From contig CAZPQQ010000068.1 in assembly GCA_964588665.1 (NCBI GenBank), positions 1-18,403 on the forward strand: a stretch of DNA of 18,403 nt. The letters are read 5' to 3'. Made by a program: the position numbers and the translations under genes. Below are positions 1 to 7,553 of the stretch, piece after piece. The notes under the pieces are model-generated. The model ran no database searches and was not told the origin of the DNA. It saw nothing but the letters and a program-made list of their open reading frames with translations. The DNA is from UBA2160 sp964588665. Lineage in GTDB: Bacteria > Chloroflexota > Dehalococcoidia > Lucifugimonadales > UBA1123. How positions within the stretch are numbered: the first letter of the stretch is position 1; each line of letters opens with the position of its first letter.

Positions 1-197
1 AGGCGACGGGCGGTACAATTTTCAAGCGCCACATCTCAGCTCTTGAGCCGCCCTGGTGGTACATTATCTCTCCGCCATTCACATTCTCAATAACAATCGA
101 ATGCCTCGGTGTGCTGGGCTCGAATTGCACCGGTAGAGAAACGTCAACTGAAGAGAGTGGGGCGACGGCCTAGCCTGCATGGACTCGTAACCTCACC
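1..197. other. Left-edge stretch without a supported gene
   Basis: This is the region downstream of the selenoprotein gene. On the minus strand one frame is open from a TAG near position 170 to the window edge, about 56 codons. It could begin at a GTG near 130 and read MQFEPSTPRHSIVIENV and onward. There is no convincing ribosome-binding site before it, and an open frame of this length is not rare in GC-rich DNA, so it is not called as a gene. No U-tailed terminator hairpin was seen after the selenoprotein stop. Confidence 0.2.
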
Positions 198-716
198 TCA
201 CCCCACGTCCGGCGTCACAATCTCCACCCCATTCAACGCCACCGTGCTGGTTAGCGGGACGGCGGTGTCGACTAGGCGTTCGGCGAAGCAGCCGGCTTTG
301 GCCAGTTTGATGAGGTCGAGGATGTCGGCTTCGGGTTCGTCGGAGGCGACCTCGAAGTGGGTGCGGACTCCGTCCCAACCGCTGGCAACGTCGCCTCGGA
401 GGACGGAGCCGGTGAGCCAGAAGTCGCCCTCGACGTGCACTTGCGAGCTGTTGATGCCTAGCTTCTTCATTGAAGCGTACCGCTTCAGTTGGGTGAGCAG
501 TCAAGCGCCGACGCCCATCAAGACATAGGTGAGTGGCGGCGGGTAGCTGTCGTCGCCGCCCATCGACTCGGGCTCGTCGACGAAGACCTCGAACTGGTTG
601 CGTGTGGCGCGGTGCAGCATCTTCTCGACGTGTTCGACGTCGACGGCGACGGTGCTGCGTTGGACGCCTCTGGGCAGCTCTTCTCCGAGGACGGACTGGG
701 GTATGTCGCTTGGCAC
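198..716 (-). CDS. OsmC-like selenoprotein with an in-frame UGA (Sec) codon
   Basis: OsmC/Ohr-fold proteins are thiol peroxidases that reduce organic hydroperoxides using two conserved cysteines. The gene starts at GTG 716, preceded by AAAGGA with 8 nt spacing. It reads 71 codons to TGA at 501-503, then continues in the same frame for 100 codons to TGA at 198-200, giving a 172-aa product. Residues before the UGA read PPLTYVLMGVGA and after it LLTQLKRYASMKKLG. This is the family's PxxYxLxxxGAC helix, with the UGA exactly at the first catalytic cysteine, so residue 72 would be selenocysteine. The second conserved cysteine is present in KAGCFAERL. A hairpin directly after the UGA fits a bacterial SECIS element. 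The gene lies 96 nt downstream of carB on the same strand. Sec insertion needs selA/selB/selC/selD, which are not in this window. A UGC-to-UGA nonsense mutation is the alternative, but the hairpin argues against it. Confidence 0.88.
471..503 (-). promoter_or_regulatory. Bacterial SECIS element (UGA plus stem-loop)
   Basis: In the mRNA the UGA (503-501) is followed by 13 nt, then the stem UGAAGC (487-482), loop GGUAC (481-477) and stem GCUUCA (476-471). All six pairs are Watson-Crick. The loop begins 20 nt after the UGA and has G in its first two positions. Bacterial SECIS hairpins characteristically have a short stem, a G-bearing apical loop and a loop about 16-37 nt after the UGA. The hairpin lies wholly inside coding sequence (residues QLKRYAS), as expected for bacterial elements read by SelB. 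Confidence 0.85.
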
Positions 717-735
717 TTGGGTTGTCCTTTCTGAT

Positions 736-749
736 TGATCCGTGGATCA
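736..749. promoter_or_regulatory. Short palindrome upstream of the selenoprotein gene
   Basis: TGATCC-GT-GGATCA is a perfect 6-bp inverted repeat. It lies between the carB stop and the selenoprotein start, ending about 7 nt before the AAAGGA ribosome-binding site. It could be an operator or a small mRNA hairpin that tunes translation. There is no U-tract, so it is not a terminator. Its function is unknown. Confidence 0.3.
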
Positions 750-812
750 GTTAGGGTCGGTTCCGAGCGATGCAGGGACACAAGGGACGAAAGGGGCTCC
801 GATCGAATGACC

Positions 813-3800
813 CTACGTGCCGTCGCGGTAGGCTGGGAGCGGCTTGATGTTGAACTCGACGCCTGTGCCGGACATGCTCTCGACGGCGGCTCGGGCCGTG
901 TCAAGCGACGTGAAGCAGGGCACACGCATGTCGACGGCGGCGCGACGAATGCGGAAGCCGTCCTGCAGCACGTCTCGGTCTCCGGTGACGGTGTTGACCA
1001 CGGCGTCGATGGTCCCGTCTATTATCACGTCGAGAACGTTGGGGTGGCCTTCGCTCAGCTTCTTGGGCACTTCAGTTACCTGCACACCAAGTCCTCTGAT
1101 CAGGTCGGCGGTGCCTTCGCTGGCGTAGAGCTTGCAGCCTGCCAGGTCCAACTCTTTGATCATCTGCATCGAGTCGGCCTTGTCCTGGTCGGCGATGCTC
1201 AGCAGCACGGAACCGCCCTTGGGCACGGTCAGGCCAGCCGCCATGAGGGCTTTGGCCACGGCCGGTCGAAACTCGGTGTCGATGCCCATGACCTCGCCAG
1301 TTGACTTCATTTCCGGACCCAGATACGTGTCCACCCCGGCCAGTTTGGACATAGAGAACACCGGCGCCTTCACGCCGACGAGCTTCTGTCGCTTCCACAG
1401 GCCGCCCTGGTACCCGAGTTCCTTCAGCTTCTTGCCTAGCATTGCCTTGATGGCCAGCTTGACCATCGGGACGCCGGTGACCTTCGAGATGAAAGGGATG
1501 GTGCGGCTGGATCGGGGATTGACCTCGATGACGTAGACCTCGGTCTTCCCGTGGTTCGATCCGTTTTCGTTGGCGCTGGGGCTGCGGTAGGCCGGTCCAC
1601 CCACGACGACGTACTGGATGTTCATCAGGCCCCGAACTTCCAGCTCCAACCCGATCCGGGTGGTGTAGTCGACGATTGTGTTGACTTCGTCTTCGCTGAG
1701 GGTCAGTCCGGGGTAGATGGCCATCGAGTCGCCGCTGTGCACCCCTGCCCGTTCGACATGCTCCATGATCCCCGGGATCAGCACCGTCTCGCCGTCGCAC
1801 ACGGCGTCGACCTCGACCTCGCGCCCCTCGAAGTAGCGGTCGATGAGGACCCGCCTGCCGATGCCGGCCTCCAGGGCGCTTGTCATGTACCGGACGAGCT
1901 CGGTGGCGTTCTGGACGATCTCCATCGCTCGCCCGCCGAGAACGTAGCTGGGCCGAACCAGCACCGGGTAGCCGATCTCCTGCGCAACGTTCAGTGCGTT
2001 CTCCAGGCTGGAGACGGCCGCGCCCGGCGGATTGGGGATGCCGACCCGGGCCAGGAACTCCTCGAACAGATGACGGTCCGACGCCGTGTCTATCGAATGC
2101 GCCGTCGAGCCGAGGATCGGGAGCCTAACCTTGTCCAGCGATTGCGACAGGTTGATGGCGGTCTGTCCGCCGAACTGCACCATCGACGGCGGGACTTCGA
2201 CGTCGTTGTCCGCGTTCACGTACGTCTCGTTCTCGATGATGTCGCGGATGCTCTCTTCGTCCAGGGGTTCGAAGTAGAGCCGGTCGGAGGTGTCGAAGTC
2301 GGTGGACACGGTTTCGGGGTTCGAGTTCGCCATCACGCTGCGGATTCCCTCTTCCTGTAGGGCCCAGGCGGCATGCACTGAACAGTAGTCGAACTCGATT
2401 CCTTGGCCGATTCGGATGGGACCGCTGCCCAGGACGATGGCTTTGGACGCCTCGATGGGCGTGGCTTCGTTCTCCTGTTCGTAGGTGCTGTAGAAGTACG
2501 GCGTCTGAGCCTCAAACTCCGCCGCGCATGTGTCGACCATCTTGTACACGGGCCGGATGTCCCACTCGCCTCGCAGTTTGCGGACCTGTTCGTGAGACCG
2601 GTCCGTGAGCATGGCGATCTTTTCGTCGCCGAACCCCAATCGCTTGGCGCTCCACATCAAATGGGGTGTCAGGTTTTCGGCAAGCAGACGGTTCTCCATC
2701 TCGCATATTCGATTGAAGGCTCGGGTGAACCAAGGATCGATGCCCGTCATGCGTGACAGTTCATTGGCGCTCACTCCTCGACGTAAAGCAGCCATCAGCG
2801 CCCATAGCCGGTCGTCGTTGGGATGCAGCGGCAGGCCGTCGATGGCGTCGGCTGTGGCCTGCTCTGAGCCAGTCGAAGAATCGGAGCGCCAGTTCGGGTC
2901 TTCCCACAGCAGATTTCGGCTGGTGATCTCCAGCGAGCGCACGGCCTTCTGGAACGCCGCCTCGAACGAGCGGTCGATGGCCATGACCTCGCCTGTCGCC
3001 TTCATCTGCGTGCCTATGGTGTGGTCGCCTCGCGGGAACTTGTCGAACGGCCATCGGGGGATCTTGACGACGCAGTAGTCGAGCGCAGGCTCGAACGCGG
3101 CCAGCGTCTGTTGGGTCACGGCGTTGGGGATCTCGTCCAGCCGCTTGCCCACTGCGATCTTGGCGGCAACCCTGGCGATGGGGTAACCGGTCGCCTTCGA
3201 CGCCAATGCCGAGCTGCGGCTCACTCTCGGGTTGACCTCGATGATGTAGTAACGACTGTCGGCTCGTCCGACGTCCGGCAGCGTTTCAGCGACATCGTTC
3301 CCCGGCTCAAGCGCCATCTGGATGTTGCAGCCGCCCTCGATGCCCAGCGCGCGGATGATCTTGAGGCTGGCGGAGCGGAGGAGCTGGTAGTCGTTGTCCG
3401 ACAAGGTCTGGCTGGGCGCGACGACGATGCTGTCGCCGGTGTGGACGCCCATCGGGTCGATGTTCTCCATGTTGCAGATGGTGACGCAATTGTCGGCGCC
3501 GTCCCGCATCACTTCGTATTCGATCTCTTTCCAGCCGACGAGAGACTTCTCGACTAGGACCTGGGTGATCGGGCTCGCGGCCAGGCCGCTGGTGACGATT
3601 CTCTCGAATTCCTCGATCGTGCCGGCGATGCCGCCGCCCGTGCCGCCGAGGGTGTAAGCGGGCCGCACGACCAACGGCAGCCCGATCGCGGTCAACGCGC
3701 GGCGCGCCTCGTCCATCGACTCCACGATATCGCTGGGTGGGGTCGGCTCGCCGATGTCGGTCAGGAGCCGCTTGAACAGCTCGCGGTCCTCGGCGTTGCG

Positions 3801-4163
3801 GATGGTCTGGAGCGGAGTCCCGAGCAACCGCACGTTATAGCGATCGAGGATCCCCGCGTCGGCCAGTTCAACGGCCAGGTTGAGGCCGGTCTGGCCGCCG
3901 AGGGTCGGCAGAACGCCGTCCGGCCGCTCAGCCACGATGATCCGCTCGAGCACCTCGACGGTCAGCGGTTCGATGTAGACGACGTCGGCAATGCCTTCGT
4001 CTGTCATGATCGTGGCCGGATTGGAGTTGACGAGCACGGTCGTCACGCCTTCTTCGCGCAACGCCTTGCACGCCTGGGTGCCGGCGTAGTCGAACTCGGC
4101 CGCCTGTCCGATGACGATGGGCCCGGAGCCGATGACGAGGACTTTGTTTGGTCTAGTAATCAT
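813..4163 (-). CDS. carB: Carbamoyl-phosphate synthase large subunit
   Basis: CarB makes carbamoyl phosphate from bicarbonate, two ATP and the ammonia delivered by CarA; the product feeds pyrimidine and arginine synthesis. The protein is 1116 aa (E. coli CarB is about 1073). The duplicated ATP-grasp architecture is clear: the first half opens with KVLVIGSGPIVIGQAAEFDY and the second with AIVLGSGPIRIGQGIEFDY. Both halves carry the ATP-grasp signature EVNPRVSRSSALASKATGYP / EVNPRSSRTIPFISKVTGVP. The C-terminus has the MGS-like allosteric domain (LSIADQDKADSMQMIKELDL). The start is ATG 4163; the frame is open to 4214, but family alignment favours MITRPNK. No strong ribosome-binding site precedes it. 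The ATG overlaps the stop of the upstream broken gene (TAATG), suggesting coupling. A repeat-like insertion sits near residues 429-434. Confidence 0.97.
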   Translation of the reverse strand: MITRPNKVLVIGSGPIVIGQAAEFDYAGTQACKALREEGVTTVLVNSNPATIMTDEGIADVVYIEPLTVEVLERIIVAERPDGVLPTLGGQTGLNLAVELADAGILDRYNVRLLGTPLQTIRNAEDRELFKRLLTDIGEPTPPSDIVESMDEARRALTAIGLPLVVRPAYTLGGTGGGIAGTIEEFERIVTSGLAASPITQVLVEKSLVGWKEIEYEVMRDGADNCVTICNMENIDPMGVHTGDSIVVAPSQTLSDNDYQLLRSASLKIIRALGIEGGCNIQMALEPGNDVAETLPDVGRADSRYYIIEVNPRVSRSSALASKATGYPIARVAAKIAVGKRLDEIPNAVTQQTLAAFEPALDYCVVKIPRWPFDKFPRGDHTIGTQMKATGEVMAIDRSFEAAFQKAVRSLEITSRNLLWEDPNWRSDSSTGSEQATADAIDGLPLHPNDDRLWALMAALRRGVSANELSRMTGIDPWFTRAFNRICEMENRLLAENLTPHLMWSAKRLGFGDEKIAMLTDRSHEQVRKLRGEWDIRPVYKMVDTCAAEFEAQTPYFYSTYEQENEATPIEASKAIVLGSGPIRIGQGIEFDYCSVHAAWALQEEGIRSVMANSNPETVSTDFDTSDRLYFEPLDEESIRDIIENETYVNADNDVEVPPSMVQFGGQTAINLSQSLDKVRLPILGSTAHSIDTASDRHLFEEFLARVGIPNPPGAAVSSLENALNVAQEIGYPVLVRPSYVLGGRAMEIVQNATELVRYMTSALEAGIGRRVLIDRYFEGREVEVDAVCDGETVLIPGIMEHVERAGVHSGDSMAIYPGLTLSEDEVNTIVDYTTRIGLELEVRGLMNIQYVVVGGPAYRSPSANENGSNHGKTEVYVIEVNPRSSRTIPFISKVTGVPMVKLAIKAMLGKKLKELGYQGGLWKRQKLVGVKAPVFSMSKLAGVDTYLGPEMKSTGEVMGIDTEFRPAVAKALMAAGLTVPKGGSVLLSIADQDKADSMQMIKELDLAGCKLYASEGTADLIRGLGVQVTEVPKKLSEGHPNVLDVIIDGTIDAVVNTVTGDRDVLQDGFRIRRAAVDMRVPCFTSLDTARAAVESMSGTGVEFNIKPLPAYRDGT
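2861..2878 (-). repeat. REP-like fragment inside carB coding sequence
   Basis: On the coding strand CTTCGACTGGCTCAGAGC matches the arm of the intergenic repeat at 9034-9130 (CTTCGACAGGCTCAGAGC) at 17 of 18 bases. It encodes the SSTGSEQ segment near residues 429-434 of CarB. That is the expected boundary between the first synthetase domain and the oligomerisation domain, where extra residues are easily tolerated. Insertion of a palindromic repeat into a surface linker is the likely origin; chance similarity cannot be excluded without alignment. Confidence 0.55.
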
Positions 4164-5029
4164 TATGCATAAAACATATCCGTGAACTGTTGATTGAAAT
4201 CGATATGGTCGCATCCCAGAAGATTGAGAATTTGAGCTCGTGCCAAATATCGCAACCCTTGACGCAGATTTGGAGCCACTTGCTCGGACAGCTTCCTAAC
4301 CCGTCCTTGATGAAACGCATCGTTGCGAAGTCCGTACATTCTCCCCAGGCGAGGAATATCACCGAATCCTTGACCGCTGAGCATCCGGCGTACGTTCTTC
4401 AATCCGTTGCTAGAGTTGGGGAAAACTTAATTCGCCTGCGATTCTAACGCTACCCAATGCAGCGCCGCTTCCGCAAGTGGTCGTCCTATCTCTAATTCGC
4501 GGTGGGCTATGAAGTACCATTCAAGGGCCAAGATTCGACGTGTATCCGCGATCGCGCCGCCTGCTCGAAGAGCATCTCCAAAGTGACCAAACGTGTCCTG
4601 GCGAGGTGAAGCCCACTCGTCGCCGACATTTAACCGAGCGATCTTGAGTTGTGTCTTTGCTGACCAAGAACCATCGTCAGACGATGTTTCTCGCCACAAG
4701 GTCTGGCAATATTTGCCTGAATATAACGACATGAACGCCAAGAGATCGTCGATGATCGTTGCGGAATCGACGGGGAACAATACAGATGTTTGGGGATCAC
4801 TACCCCGAAACTCCACAATAGCAGAGGCGTTAATTCGGCAGTATTCGAATTCGGCAATCTCGCTTTTGCTCCGGATGACCGCCTCATAGCCATACGACGT
4901 TTCGTACTCAAAATCACCTGGCAATAAGACCTCCCAATTGAGTTGTTTGAGAAACGGGGCTGCTTGCGCCCGCCACCAATAGGCACCGGGTCCCCGAACT
5001 ACATACCTCACGAATGGTTGAGTTGCCAC
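4163..5029 (-). pseudogene. HEPN-like protein interrupted by an in-frame TAA
   Basis: A GTG start at 5029 opens a frame of 200 codons to TAA at 4427-4429. The same frame continues without another stop for 87 codons to TAA at 4163-4165, so an intact gene would encode about 288 aa. The N-terminal part (MATQPFVRYVVRGPG and onward) is not recognised. The C-terminal part resembles a HEPN-type helical domain: an LALEWYFIAHRELE/ALHWVALES helix before the stop, then YGLRNDAFHQGR after it, which holds an R-x4-H motif like HEPN ribonucleases. TAA is not a normal recoding codon, so this is best read as a nonsense-mutated gene or a sequencing error. The gene starts 8 nt after the glycerophosphodiesterase stop and its final TAA overlaps the carB ATG. 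It is visibly more AT-rich than carB, suggesting acquisition. The HEPN assignment is by motif only. Confidence 0.6.
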
Positions 5030-5037
5030 TCTATACG

Positions 5038-5793
5038 TCAGCGTCCTATTTCTTTGAGATACTCGACGAGTTTGTCGGGGAAGTTGATGGTCATGCCATC
5101 GGCGCCGCAGTCGACTGCATGGCGCATTAGTTCTTCATTGAATATGCCGTGGCAGCGGACGACGAAGCCCTTGTAGTGCAGCGTCTCCACCAGTTCGGGC
5201 GTCGTGATATCGGCGCGAGGGCAGATCTGCGTCAGTCCCATCTCCAGCGATTGATCGACGATCGAGTCGTCCCACTGGCTGCCGGGTTCCACGGGCACGA
5301 GCCATCCGGTTGGCAGTTCGGGAGCGTACGCTCGGGTCTCCTCCAGCCACGGCTTCCAGAACGACGTGATCGTGACGTCATCGGTCATGCCGTAGCCTCG
5401 CACCATGTCAGCGGTGCGTGTCGCCAACCCATCGACGCCAGAGCGAGCTTTGATCTCGATGTGGAAGTAGATGCGGCCTTTGTACTGCTCGAGAATCTCG
5501 CTCAGAGACCGGATGCGCTCGCCCGCGTACTGAAGCGAGAACCACGTGCCGGCGTCCAGTGCCTTCAACTCGGCCAGCGTGTGGTCGGAGACCGGTCCGG
5601 CGCCGTTGGTCGTGCGGTCGACGCGGTCGTCGTGGATGACGACGATCTGACGGTCGCTGGTGAAGTGCACGTCGAGTTCGGCGTGGTCGACGCCCATCGC
5701 CAGCGCCCGGTCGAATGCGGCGAACGTGTTCTCCGGAGCGTACGATGACGCGCCTCTGTGTGCGATGTTCAGGAAGCCTGTGTTGGATGGCAT
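5038..5793 (-). CDS. Glycerophosphodiester phosphodiesterase
   Basis: GDPD enzymes cleave glycerophosphodiesters to glycerol-3-phosphate and an alcohol, using a metal-dependent TIM barrel. The 251-aa protein shows the family signature: HRGASSYAPENTFAAF (His12, Arg13, Glu21, Asn22), then AELDVHFTSD (Glu39, Asp41), IHDD (His54) and HIEIK (Glu113, Lys115). There is no signal peptide, so a cytoplasmic UgpQ-like role in lipid or glycerophosphodiester turnover is likely. ATG 5793 is chosen because it starts just before the first barrel strand. An upstream in-frame ATG at 5847 would overlap the preceding small gene more deeply and adds residues unlike the family. It lies within the accessory block between carA and carB and has no evident link to pyrimidine synthesis. 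Confidence 0.9.
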   Translation of the reverse strand: MPSNTGFLNIAHRGASSYAPENTFAAFDRALAMGVDHAELDVHFTSDRQIVVIHDDRVDRTTNGAGPVSDHTLAELKALDAGTWFSLQYAGERIRSLSEILEQYKGRIYFHIEIKARSGVDGLATRTADMVRGYGMTDDVTITSFWKPWLEETRAYAPELPTGWLVPVEPGSQWDDSIVDQSLEMGLTQICPRADITTPELVETLHYKGFVVRCHGIFNEELMRHAVDCGADGMTINFPDKLVEYLKEIGR

Positions 5794-5806
5794 TGTTACG
5801 CTGTGT

Positions 5807-5989
5807 TCATTCTTTCGAATCCACCGGCTCGAGTTTGAATGAGGCATCGGCGCTGGGTAACATCCTATCGAGCACCTCCAGCTTCCTCTTGAAGCTCATC
5901 CGCGCTTGACGTCGATGCCAGATTTCTTTCGCCTCGTAGACGAGTTCAGCGTAGCGTTTGGAATCTGGCGGCAAGTGATCCATCGTCAT
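5807..5989 (-). CDS. Small protein overlapping the nucleotidyltransferase gene
   Basis: This 60-aa protein is not recognised. It begins MTMDHLPPDSKRYAELVYEAKEIWHRRQARMSFKRKLEVLDRML and is highly charged and probably helical. The start at ATG 5989 is well supported by GGAG with about 7 nt spacing; a second ATG lies two codons on. Its first 44 nt overlap the end of the nucleotidyltransferase gene in another frame, so the two are almost certainly translated together. Such tight pairing of a small helical protein with a nucleotidyltransferase is typical of toxin-antitoxin or enzyme-adaptor pairs, but no function can be assigned from sequence alone. Confidence 0.65.
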   Translation of the reverse strand: MTMDHLPPDSKRYAELVYEAKEIWHRRQARMSFKRKLEVLDRMLPSADASFKLEPVDSKE

Positions 5990-6443
5990 CAAATTTCTCC
6001 AACAGTTCCAAGATTGTTTCGATATCGGCCTCCGGCAGCAGACTTCGCACACGAAGCTTGTCTTTATCCCGAAACACCCCCAGGCTCAACAATATCAGAT
6101 GCTCAGGCGATGCGACCCTGACGCGCAAGTTTCCCATTCTGACGACCCGGGCCTGTGCGACAGTGTCGCTGTACAGCGAGCTGACCGTCGTTGGGAACAG
6201 CTGGACAGGGACTCCGGCAAAGATCACGTGCATCCCTTCGATGCCCTCTGCCTCTTCGACCACTCGTCTAAACGTACTCAGGTACTCCTCGTCTGTATCC
6301 ACCAGGATGACGACATCCAGATCCTGCGTGAAGATCGGCTCTATGTAAGCTGCGGCCGCTACGGCGCCCATTAATGCGTAGTTTCTGATAATCCTACGTC
6401 GCTTCAATTGGTTCAGTGCGCGAATGGCATCAGAAAATGGCAT
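5946..6443 (-). CDS. Nucleotidyltransferase-fold protein
   Basis: This 165-aa protein has the Pol-beta/MNT-like nucleotidyltransferase core. YALMGAVAAAAY (around residues 22-33) takes the place of the GGxA/GSxA loop, and TQDLDVVILVD carries the metal-binding pair Asp41 and Asp43. A later segment, VRMGNLRVRVASPEHLILLSL, is typical of the AbiEii/DUF6036-like group, in which a strand and helix follow the catalytic strands. Such proteins act as toxins, antitoxins or nucleotide-adding enzymes. It starts 3 nt after the HAD gene stop and overlaps the downstream 60-aa gene, its likely partner. The catalytic DxD is intact. The exact substrate is unknown. Confidence 0.75.
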   Translation of the reverse strand: MPFSDAIRALNQLKRRRIIRNYALMGAVAAAAYIEPIFTQDLDVVILVDTDEEYLSTFRRVVEEAEGIEGMHVIFAGVPVQLFPTTVSSLYSDTVAQARVVRMGNLRVRVASPEHLILLSLGVFRDKDKLRVRSLLPEADIETILELLEKFDDDGSLAARFQTLR

Positions 6444-6446
6444 TGG

Positions 6447-7154
6447 TCATGCCCGCCGGTCCTCTAGGATATCGTGCAACTGCGCCAGATTGGCGACCTC
6501 CGGCACGCCGTTGATCGAGTCCGGGCGCTCCGCGCCGTTGCGGTTGACCCAAACCGCTCGGAAGCCCGCATTCACGGCGCCGACAACATCGTGCCCAACG
6601 TCGTCGCCGACGTGCAGCACTTCGTGCGCAGCGCAGCCGGCCTCATTGACCGCGATCTCGAAGATTCTCGGATCCGGCTTGGCCACGCCGTGGTCCTGCG
6701 ACATGACGACGAAGCGGAATACGTGCCCGAGGCCGATAAGGTCCGGGCGGTTGTTGCCGTTCGACAACGCTCCGAGGTCGTATCGACTGCCCAAGGCTTC
6801 GAGCGCCGGTAAGGCATCGGCGTAGAATTCGACGTTGGAGAAGCGGTGGCTGAGGTAGAGGGCATTGATCCGCTCGGCTAATTCGTCATCCCGTCTGCCC
6901 ACTTCAGCTAGGGTCCGCTTGAACGCTTCCAATCGAACCAGACCGAGGTCCACGACTGGCGGGACCATCTCTCTGGTCACCATTTCACAGATGCCGACCA
7001 TCCTGTCCACGTCCAGCCTGGATGCTGCGATCGAATCGTGTTTGCCCAGCTCGTCGAGGGCATACGCCATTGACCTGCGCATCACCGTGTCGTAGTCCCA
7101 CAGCGTGCCGTCGAGGTCGAAGGTGATGGCCTTGATTCCCGTTATGCGGTCCAT
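6447..7154 (-). CDS. HAD-superfamily hydrolase
   Basis: This 235-aa phosphatase-like protein shows all four HAD motifs. FDLDGT contains nucleophile Asp13 and acid/base Asp15; ALSNG contains Ser131. KPDPRIF contains Lys159, and HVGDDVGHDVVGA contains the metal-binding Asp184/Asp185 region. The helical cap inserted after motif I (roughly residues 20-100) is a C1-type cap, as in phosphoglycolate phosphatase, pyrophosphatase PpaX and 5'-nucleotidase YjjG relatives. A role in nucleotide or phosphometabolite housekeeping is possible, but the substrate cannot be read from the motifs. Its ATG overlaps the stop of the upstream antitoxin-like gene (TGATG), so the two are coupled. Confidence 0.9.
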   Translation of the reverse strand: MDRITGIKAITFDLDGTLWDYDTVMRRSMAYALDELGKHDSIAASRLDVDRMVGICEMVTREMVPPVVDLGLVRLEAFKRTLAEVGRRDDELAERINALYLSHRFSNVEFYADALPALEALGSRYDLGALSNGNNRPDLIGLGHVFRFVVMSQDHGVAKPDPRIFEIAVNEAGCAAHEVLHVGDDVGHDVVGAVNAGFRAVWVNRNGAERPDSINGVPEVANLAQLHDILEDRRA

Positions 7155-7375
7155 CAGCCCTCTTCATGTGGCGACGGCTCAGGGTATCCGTGACGGAGCT
7201 CGTACCAATTATCGACCAAGTCGATTGTTCCCAACATGTCACGAAGTTTCTCGATATTCTGGTGTCGCACGTGGGCATCAAGGGCTTTGCGCACGGCCCC
7301 GCTTTTAGTTTTCTCCTCAGTTAGAGCAATCACTTGATTCAGGAGCTCTTCATCAATGTTCAGCGTTATCCGCAT
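7154..7375 (-). CDS. VapB-like antitoxin (type II, ribbon-helix-helix type)
   Basis: This 73-aa protein reads MRITLNIDEELLNQVIALTEEKTKSGAVRKALDAHVR over its first half. It matches the VapB family pattern: an N-terminal DNA-binding strand (RITLNID), two helices, then a C-terminal toxin-binding tail (LRDMLGTIDLVDNW). The start is ATG 7375, with GAGG 7 nt upstream; a TTG one codon earlier is also in frame. VapB proteins neutralise PIN-domain VapC ribonucleases and repress their own operon, but no VapC follows. The next gene is a HAD hydrolase joined by a TGATG overlap, so this is an orphan antitoxin or one with an unusual partner. Confidence 0.75.
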   Translation of the reverse strand: MRITLNIDEELLNQVIALTEEKTKSGAVRKALDAHVRHQNIEKLRDMLGTIDLVDNWYELRHGYPEPSPHEEG

Positions 7376-7455
7376 CAATTCGCCTCGACGTTATGGTGGC
7401 ACATGCCCCAGTTCCTTGTCTCCGATGTTTGCTCGACAGTACCGATTAGAGGGCA

Positions 7456-7553
7456 CCCAACGGCCCTTCGACAGGCTCAGGGCGAACGGAGGGAGTGGGT
7501 ATTTCCATCCGTGGCGAGTCCCGGCACGTCGGCATTCGGGCCTTGTCGAACCG
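7456..7553. repeat. REP/MITE-like palindromic repeat, copy A
   Basis: The 235-nt gap between carA and the antitoxin gene holds an imperfect palindrome. It begins CCCTTCGACAGGCTCAGGGC, runs through GCGAACGGA, and closes with a complementary arm ending CCTTGTCGAACC. It shares its first 24 bases and its overall layout with copy B at 9034-9130. Both copies sit in intercistronic gaps of the same operon, where the RNA would fold into a long hairpin that could affect mRNA decay or differential expression. No transposase is nearby. Confidence 0.7.

Noticed and set aside
198..470. A separate 90-aa gene starting at ATG 470
   Set aside because: It is the C-terminal half of the OsmC-like protein in the same frame as the upstream half; an OsmC domain lacking its first catalytic helix would not fold, and no ribosome-binding site precedes that ATG.
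109..528. 139-codon plus-strand open frame
   Set aside because: It is the antisense shadow of the OsmC-like gene, with no ribosome-binding site or family motifs.
4427..4429. TAA in the HEPN-like gene as a recoded codon
   Set aside because: TAA is not used for Sec or Pyl, and no recoding hairpin was seen; a nonsense mutation or sequencing error is simpler.
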